A stretch of 64,000 nucleotides of DNA from Paracentrotus lividus (taxonomy: Eukaryota; Echinodermata; Echinoidea; Camarodonta; Echinidae): NCBI GenBank assembly GCA_940671915.1, contig CALNVZ010003429.1, positions 22,511,690 to 22,575,689 on the forward strand. The letters are read 5' to 3'. Each line of letters begins with the position of its first letter. Position 1 is the stretch's first letter. Below are positions 58,894 to 64,000 of the stretch, piece after piece. A program made the translations under genes and the position numbers. The notes beneath the pieces were generated by a model, which saw nothing but the letters and a program-made list of their open reading frames with translations, had not been told where the DNA came from and did no database searches.

Positions 58894-59238
58894 TGTGGTG
58901 ATTGGTGATATCTCATATATAATTATAATATGTAATAGTCTTTGCGATGAGAAGACTTCGAGCAAAGACTATCAGGTCATGTTATGTTTAACAAACAGTC
59001 TAAGTGCCATGAACTGTAGTGACTGTTGATGACAGATTTGAAACAGGCCACTCATGGAATAATAATGTACGTGTGAGGATACAGTTTATACCTGACTTGT
59101 TATAACATCTCAAGTCACAGCAAGACGCATTATTAAATGTGCCTTAGCTCTAGACATAAACCATAATGTCCATCCAAGCCTCTATTTGTGATCTGTACTG
59201 ATGTCATATCCATTAAACCCACATACTACTCGTTTATA
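58894..59238 (+). repeat. 5' LTR
   Basis: Direct copy of 62295-62643 with a few substitutions and small indels. Contains AGTCTTTGCGATGAGAAGAC and AGACGCATTATTAAA. It ends TTTATA instead of TTTACA, a likely C-to-T change at the terminal dinucleotide context. Confidence 0.92.
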
Positions 59239-59254
59239 TGGTGTCAGATCGGGA
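59239..59254 (+). promoter_or_regulatory. Primer-binding site
   Basis: TGGTGTCAGATCGGGA begins at the first base after the LTR; TGGTGTCAG is the tRNA-Leu-type PBS known from Ty3/Gypsy elements. Confidence 0.8.
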
Positions 59255-61526
59255 TTTATTTTAATGGAATATCAGTGAACATGGAGGATTTAATTGACTT
59301 GGAGAGGATCAGAAGTCACAGTGTTGGATTGAAACCGAGCTGGAAGAGTCTGATGTACTACCAGGATGGACAAGCCGAAAATCTCAGGCCAGATTCGTTT
59401 CGTAATATCATAATTATGATTTTGAGAGAATGCTGTAAGAGTAAAGAGCTATATTATAGCCAGTATGTCTAGAATTTGTATGACTGTGTGTAGGAGCTCT
59501 GTGCCCTAGATTTCTAGAAATGAAAAGGGTAGAGTAGGCAGAACAGTGTATACAAAGTATTACTCAGTGAAATGTTTAAATAATTAGGCCGAATGTAAAG
59601 GTGTGCATTTAAGAGAAAGCTAGTTATTAACATTGTTCATGTGAGTAATTGTTTAAACAATTGAGCAAAATGTTGTTTGGAAACATTTATTAGAAGCCTT
59701 TTGTTAACACAGTGTGCTCAGCTTAGTCAGCTACGTCAAGCTGAGGAGTTATTGCTACATAATAATGTTGAGAAGAAACAGAAGTAGCAGGGTTGAAAAG
59801 ACACCCAATTTGAAAACTTAGCTAGGTTGAAAAGAAACCAAGGAAGAGCTAAAGTAATGGTTGAAAAGAAACCAAAATATTAAAACGTAGCAGAAGGGTT
59901 GAAAAGACACCAATATGATAGCTAAAAGAAAAGCTATGTTAAAAATTGTAAGACGTTAAGAGAAGCGATAAAAAAGCTCATCGTTGAAAAGACACGAAAT
60001 AAAGAGCTAATGGTTGAAAAGATACCAAAATAATAGAGTGAAACGGCAAAGTAGCCAAGTTAGTGGAATCTTAGAGATTTGTAGTAGAAATCCACAAAAC
60101 TATAGTAGAAATTTGAGTATATTGAAGTAAATTTGGAAAATGTTACAAATTTGAGAGTTATTGAACTCCAGTCTTCACTAGAAAAGTAATGTGAAGGAAC
60201 AGTAGATCACTAAGGAAGTGACATTGTGTAGTAGAGAGAAATCCAAGAAAGGATAGATACAAGCTTTGAAAAGAAAGGCAAAAAAGAATCCGAGAGGGTA
60301 AAAGTCTACCCCAGAGGAAAGTTGAAAAAATAGAGATAAAAATAGAACTTGCAACTGGAAAAGTTGAGTTTATTTTTGGATGATTGAAAAGAAATTCGGT
60401 CATCGCCCCCTTAACTTGCGTTAACTGGTAACCTTTAACCTATGCCGGAGTGACCTAGGTTTATAACCGAAAGTCTGAGAGATGGACTTCGAGGACTGGT
60501 AAGATGGCATATGCTAAAGTGGTTCAGGCAATGCCAGTGCCCGTGATGTCAGGAAGAGGCGATTCTTTTGGACAGTAAGAAATCTCAAAATTGATTAGTT
60601 TGAACAAAATCAGTTGCTAAGGTAGTAAACGAATTGCAACTTGAAATTTGTATTTAAAAGAAAGACCTTTCTTGTTAAGGCTACTAGTCACAAATGTGAT
60701 AATTTAATGCTGATATTGTTGAAAAAGAAAAAGAAATCAGGTTAAAACAGATCATAGTTAAGAAATATTATCTGGAAATGTGAGTTTGTTGTAAAGTTAA
60801 ACAAAGTAAAACAAATCACGGTAGTTTTTTTTGGTACCGCATGGAAAATGGGTAGCCAGAAATAAGTCAAAACAAAGGAGTTTTAGACAAAATAATATTG
60901 CCCAGTATCAGTTTGATAGCACTGGAGCATGATAGAAATTAAATGTCTAAAAAAGAAGGCATTATGATTAGTTATCTTCAAAGGAGGAAGAAGACCTGGA
61001 TGACCTCGACGACTCTGCAGATGAGGTGACCAACATCGCGCCATCGCAAAAGGAGCCCGATCAAGAACCAACGATCTAATCAATGACCATGGTGACTACA
61101 AGATCGAAGCGCGAAGCTACAGAACTAACTTTATAGACTGATAGCAGGACCTTCGAGCTTCGAATCAGATGATCTTGTAAATACGAAGAATGACTTTCCC
61201 GATTTGTAAATAGAAACCAGAGCGGAATAAACAAGGGACCTTTCGCTCTGAGCTTTTGTAGGATAGAGTTAGTTAAACATAATTGGACTCATAAAGTAGC
61301 ATGTGAAACGTCAATAACTAGAAGAAATTGGAAATACCTACAAATTACAAAGTCAGCGAAACACCGGATTTATTAGATGCAGATATCATCAAGAACAAGG
61401 ACTCAGTTAAAATAAAACACTGGACTCAGTTGAAAGAGAATACAAGATGTGACTGCATGCATAAAAGTGAAAATTATATATTATACAAATAGTGCATGCT
61501 AGCGAGTGCAATATACCATAATATGA

Positions 61527-61627
61527 GTGTCCATAAATTTCAAATTTCTCGCGTGCGTTTATATTTCAACGAGGCCGTAGGCCGAGTTTAAATATAACGC
61601 ACAAGAGAAATTTGAAATTTATGGACA
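61527..61627. mobile_element. Hairpin MITE nested in the LTR element
   Basis: GTGTCCATAAATTTCAAATT and AATTTGAAATTTATGGACAC are perfect inverted arms, followed inward by TCTCGCGTGCGTT and AACGCACAAGAGA. The centre is a GAGGCCGTAGGCCGAG loop. About 101 bp. Confidence 0.8.
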
Positions 61628-62281
61628 CGAATGATATTGTATATTGAACGACAATAAGCATGTGCTATATGTTATATTAGATGGGAACAGAAAATTGTAT
61701 CAAAGTATATCTGAACTTACCTTACTATTTATATGATGAATACTCTCTCCAAGAAGACTTGAAAATCCCTTAACACGTAAAAACGGAGAGTTTTTAAACC
61801 TTGAAAGTTAAATGTAACGCGTGAACTAGTCTATGATGAATCCTCTCTTCAGCTCTTGAAGTATTTAGTTCTATTTAGTAGCTCTATTTAGTATTTGGAG
61901 TTCACATAGTCAGTAATGTTGCATTAATAGATGCATGCAGTATTTATTATAGTAAATAGACCCCTAGATATTTGACCTTGCCTAATCTGGTTTTATCTTT
62001 GCCAATAATATGTTTGCCAAACTTTTGGTGCTAATTAAGCTATTGTGACGTATATTGTTGCTCCGCGTATCTATGTTGTGCGCACCATTTTTTTTACTTG
62101 CGCACAAGGCAGTGCAGAAATTGCCGGTATAGTGCACGCGGTGGCACTATAACCGAATTACGGCATTGCAAAATAGGGCAATTGACCAATCAGAAGCCTT
62201 CTCTCATACCACCCATTTTAATATATTAGAATATGCATGCTCATCAACAGTTAAATATAAAAATGTATTTCATCTTTCTTT

Positions 62282-62294
62282 AAAGAAAGGGAGG
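62282..62294 (+). promoter_or_regulatory. Polypurine tract
   Basis: AAAGAAAGGGAGG immediately precedes the TGTGG start of the 3' LTR, as required for plus-strand priming. Confidence 0.8.
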
Positions 62295-62643
62295 TGTGGT
62301 GATTGGTGATATCTCATGTATGATTATAATATGTAATAGTCTTTGCGATGAGAAGACTTCGAGCAAAGACTATCAGGTCATGTTACTTGTTAATGTTTAC
62401 AAACAGTCTAGTGCCATGAACTGTAGTGACCTGTTGATGACAGATTTGAAACAGGCCACTTCATGGAATAATAATGTACTGTTAGGATACAGTTTATACC
62501 TGACTTGTTATAACATCTCAAGTCACAGCAAGACGCATTATTAAAATTTGTGCTCTAGACATAAACCATAATGTCCATCCAAGCCTCTATTTGTGATCTG
62601 TACTGATGTCATATCCATTAAACCCACATACTACTCGTTTACA
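62295..62643 (+). repeat. 3' LTR
   Basis: TGTGGTG...TTTACA, the same order of motifs as the 5' LTR. Differences are scattered single bases and short indels, so the insertion is not brand new. Confidence 0.92.
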
Positions 62644-62689
62644 GCCGCGCAGGGCAAAAAATTAATAGCGTGAGAATAACATTATGTAT

Positions 62690-63075
62690 ATCACTATACA
62701 ATTTTATGATGTAAACTGAATCGTAAATATTGATTGATGTGTTATTTACTGGAATCAAATCGTGGATATCGTTAATTTCCACTGAAGTATCTTTCGTTGT
62801 TGGTGATGAAGAATTGTCGGAACCTGGTGGTGTTGAAGGAGTTGGTTTAGTTGGGGATGGTGGTACAGGTATTGATGCTGGACAAGTTGAAACATTGAAG
62901 TATACTGTCCCTGCCTGAGGACCTTGCAACAATCTTTTCCGCCGTGCGATCGACTACAAACGCATAGAGAGGAGGTGTCCGATCAAGATAAGTCATTTTC
63001 TTGACCTCTGTTTTGAAGAACACTGTACGATTTGCATAGATAAGTGACGTCTTCCATCGTGCTTCGTGGCTATAC
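62690..63075 (-). CDS. Unidentified putative exon(s), minus strand, with frame break
   Basis: A minus-strand acceptor TTTTTAATACAG opens at 63075 into a frame reading YSHEARWKTSLIYANRTVFF, KTEVKKMTYLDRTPPLYAFV and VDRTAEKIVAR, to a stop at about 62850. The overlapping +1 frame reads RRKRLLQGPQAGTVYFNVST, then a Pro/Ser/Thr-rich linker PSPTKPTPSTPPGSDNSSSP and EINDIHDLIP. Both look protein-like, so a single-base frameshift (mutation or sequence error) may join them. Product unknown; perhaps an extracellular protein with a mucin-like linker. The remainder would lie right of the window. The adjacent LTR element inserted just 3' of it. Confidence 0.35.
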
Positions 63076-63752
63076 CTGTATTAAAAAGAGGACAATTTGT
63101 TATTATTAATTACATCATTGAAATTAATTATTTGTTTTGCGCTATTTCATAATTTAATCTTGTGTAACCGGCGCAATATTGTACGCTATGTCGTTTTATA
63201 TTTGATTATTATAAATTCATGCATATGTTTTTTTATCTGTTCGTGCATAATGATTCAAAATAAAAAGAACAATCACTTTATGTATTCTCTCATCAATACT
63301 GGCAAGAGAAGACGTAAATTTCTGCTCAAGAATTCCTGAGCCGTGGAATCCGCTCAATGTCAAATGAAATCTACTATCCGCATCTCACCCGGTCAAGGTC
63401 ATAACTCAGAAGAGATCTTCATCAGTACAGTGTAGGGCAGTGCAGTACGGCGGTGCTGTGTCGATTTCAGGGTTTTTTTTATTTTTTTTTTTATTATTTA
63501 ATTTATGCTTTTGATATACCTGTATTTCTTTTTTTATTTGTTTAATTAATAAAGAATATTTTTCATGGTTATATTTAAATTTCAAATCATCTTCCTTTTC
63601 ATTTTTTCTTCAGTAATTGATCCAGGGGTATAATTGATATTATTAGTAGTTTAATTCATTTAATATTTTTGTAATTCATATGTGTACATTATTAAAATGT
63701 CACATACTGATCCTGTCTGCCAGTGAAGGTGAAAACTGAGCTGCCATTCAAA

Positions 63753-63955
63753 TACTGTATAAGTGGTTATTTTCGCGGTGACTTTATTTTCGCGAATTTC
63801 GCGTATCGGTCATCGCGAAAATTTCCACTTCAGTACAAGGCTATTTATAGTAATGAAGTCATCACCAAAATCGCGAAATTTTGCTCTCGCGAATTTCCCC
63901 AATTAGTCCAAAATCGCGAAAATATCTGTACGCGAAAATATTGGCTTATACAGTA
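63753..63955. mobile_element. CTGTATAAG MITE, copy 4 (well preserved)
   Basis: TACTGTATAAGTGGTTATTT and AAAATATTGGCTTATACAGTA termini, with CGCGAATTTCGCG and CGCGAAAATATC inside. It is closest to the copy at 43948-44156; the main difference is a small direct duplication (AGTAAT) in copy 3. Confidence 0.85.
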
Positions 63956-64000
63956 CCATGCTCCTATCCCGTTCGGGTGCTCGTTCCAGCATAGTCCATA

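Larger units (their letters stand above)
59239..62294 (+). other. Internal region of the LTR element
   Basis: It contains many GGTTGAAAAGA(A/C)ACCAA-like units between about 59790 and 60030 and A-rich sequence, but no long ORF. A 64-codon frame from 59281 (MEDLIDLERIRSHSVGLKPS...) starts near the PBS. It has no recognisable retroviral domain. Confidence 0.6.
58894..62643. mobile_element. Non-coding LTR retrotransposon (LARD-like), intact structure
   Basis: Two direct LTRs of about 345 bp (58894-59238 and 62295-62643) begin TGTGGTGATTGG and end TTTA(T/C)A. TGGTGTCAGATCGGGA directly after the 5' LTR is a primer-binding site complementary to the 3' end of tRNA-Leu type sequences. AAAGAAAGGGAGG directly before the 3' LTR is a polypurine tract. 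The 4-bp GCCG at 58890-58893 and 62644-62647 is the target duplication. The 3.06-kb interior has no gag, protease, RT or integrase frame, so it must have depended on an autonomous partner. Confidence 0.92.

Noticed and set aside
59188-59472. Possible gag start in the LTR element (94 codons)
   Set aside because: It begins inside the LTR and lacks any gag-like or zinc-knuckle motif; kept only as a mention under the internal region.

Overview
This is a eukaryotic, intron-rich, AT-rich nuclear window from an animal. All recognisable genes are split by GT-AG introns and resemble conserved metazoan genes. The repeat content (DIRS-type retrotransposon, LTR element, LINE fragments, tRNA-derived SINEs, many MITEs, abundant ACATGTACATGT-type motifs) points to a marine invertebrate, most plausibly an echinoderm such as a sea urchin. 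That assignment is inference; nothing in the window proves it.

Layout. (1) 0.4-11 kb, + strand: 3' part of a syntaxin-7/12-like endosomal Qa-SNARE gene. It has a GAA/GGA tract and a truncated LINE in one intron, a GATGGT microsatellite in another, and two alternative terminal exons encoding different membrane anchors. (2) 11-18 kb: intergenic, with a hairpin MITE, a SINE and a decayed hAT-like DNA transposon with clean ends. (3) 18.0-26.2 kb, - strand: a complete ten-exon PREB/Sec12 gene (434 codons plus stop; exon phases all agree). (4) 26.3-30 kb: a CpG-containing region with a CRE and a YY1-like site that may be a divergent promoter. (5) 30.1-43.4 kb, + strand: a complete seven-coding-exon PPP1R42-type leucine-rich-repeat gene (389 codons plus stop). 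Intron 3 holds an unusual foldback element built from TGCCGCATAC motifs. Intron 4 holds a full-length but frameshifted DIRS retrotransposon (about 6.3 kb). The 3'UTR holds a degenerate tandem repeat. (6) 43.4-48.3 kb: intergenic, MITE-rich. (7) 48.3-55.3 kb and beyond, + strand: 5' end of a gene for a secreted or membrane protein that looks like a voltage-gated calcium channel alpha2delta subunit. (8) 55.7-64 kb: a Tc1-like element whose two arms both carry the transposase 3' end, a non-coding LTR retrotransposon with intact LTRs, PBS, PPT and 4-bp target duplication, a possible unidentified minus-strand exon, and a MITE at the right edge.

The genes are not an operon. The syntaxin (endosomal fusion), PREB (COPII coat initiation at the ER) and alpha2delta (trafficked surface subunit) products all touch the secretory or endosomal system, but linkage here is probably chance. 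A recurring theme is partial tandem duplication of exons: syntaxin last exon, PREB exon 7 and PREB exon 9. I found no clear novel multi-gene system. The most unusual structures are the TGCCGCATAC foldback element, the alternative SNARE anchors and the mirror-armed Tc1 element.
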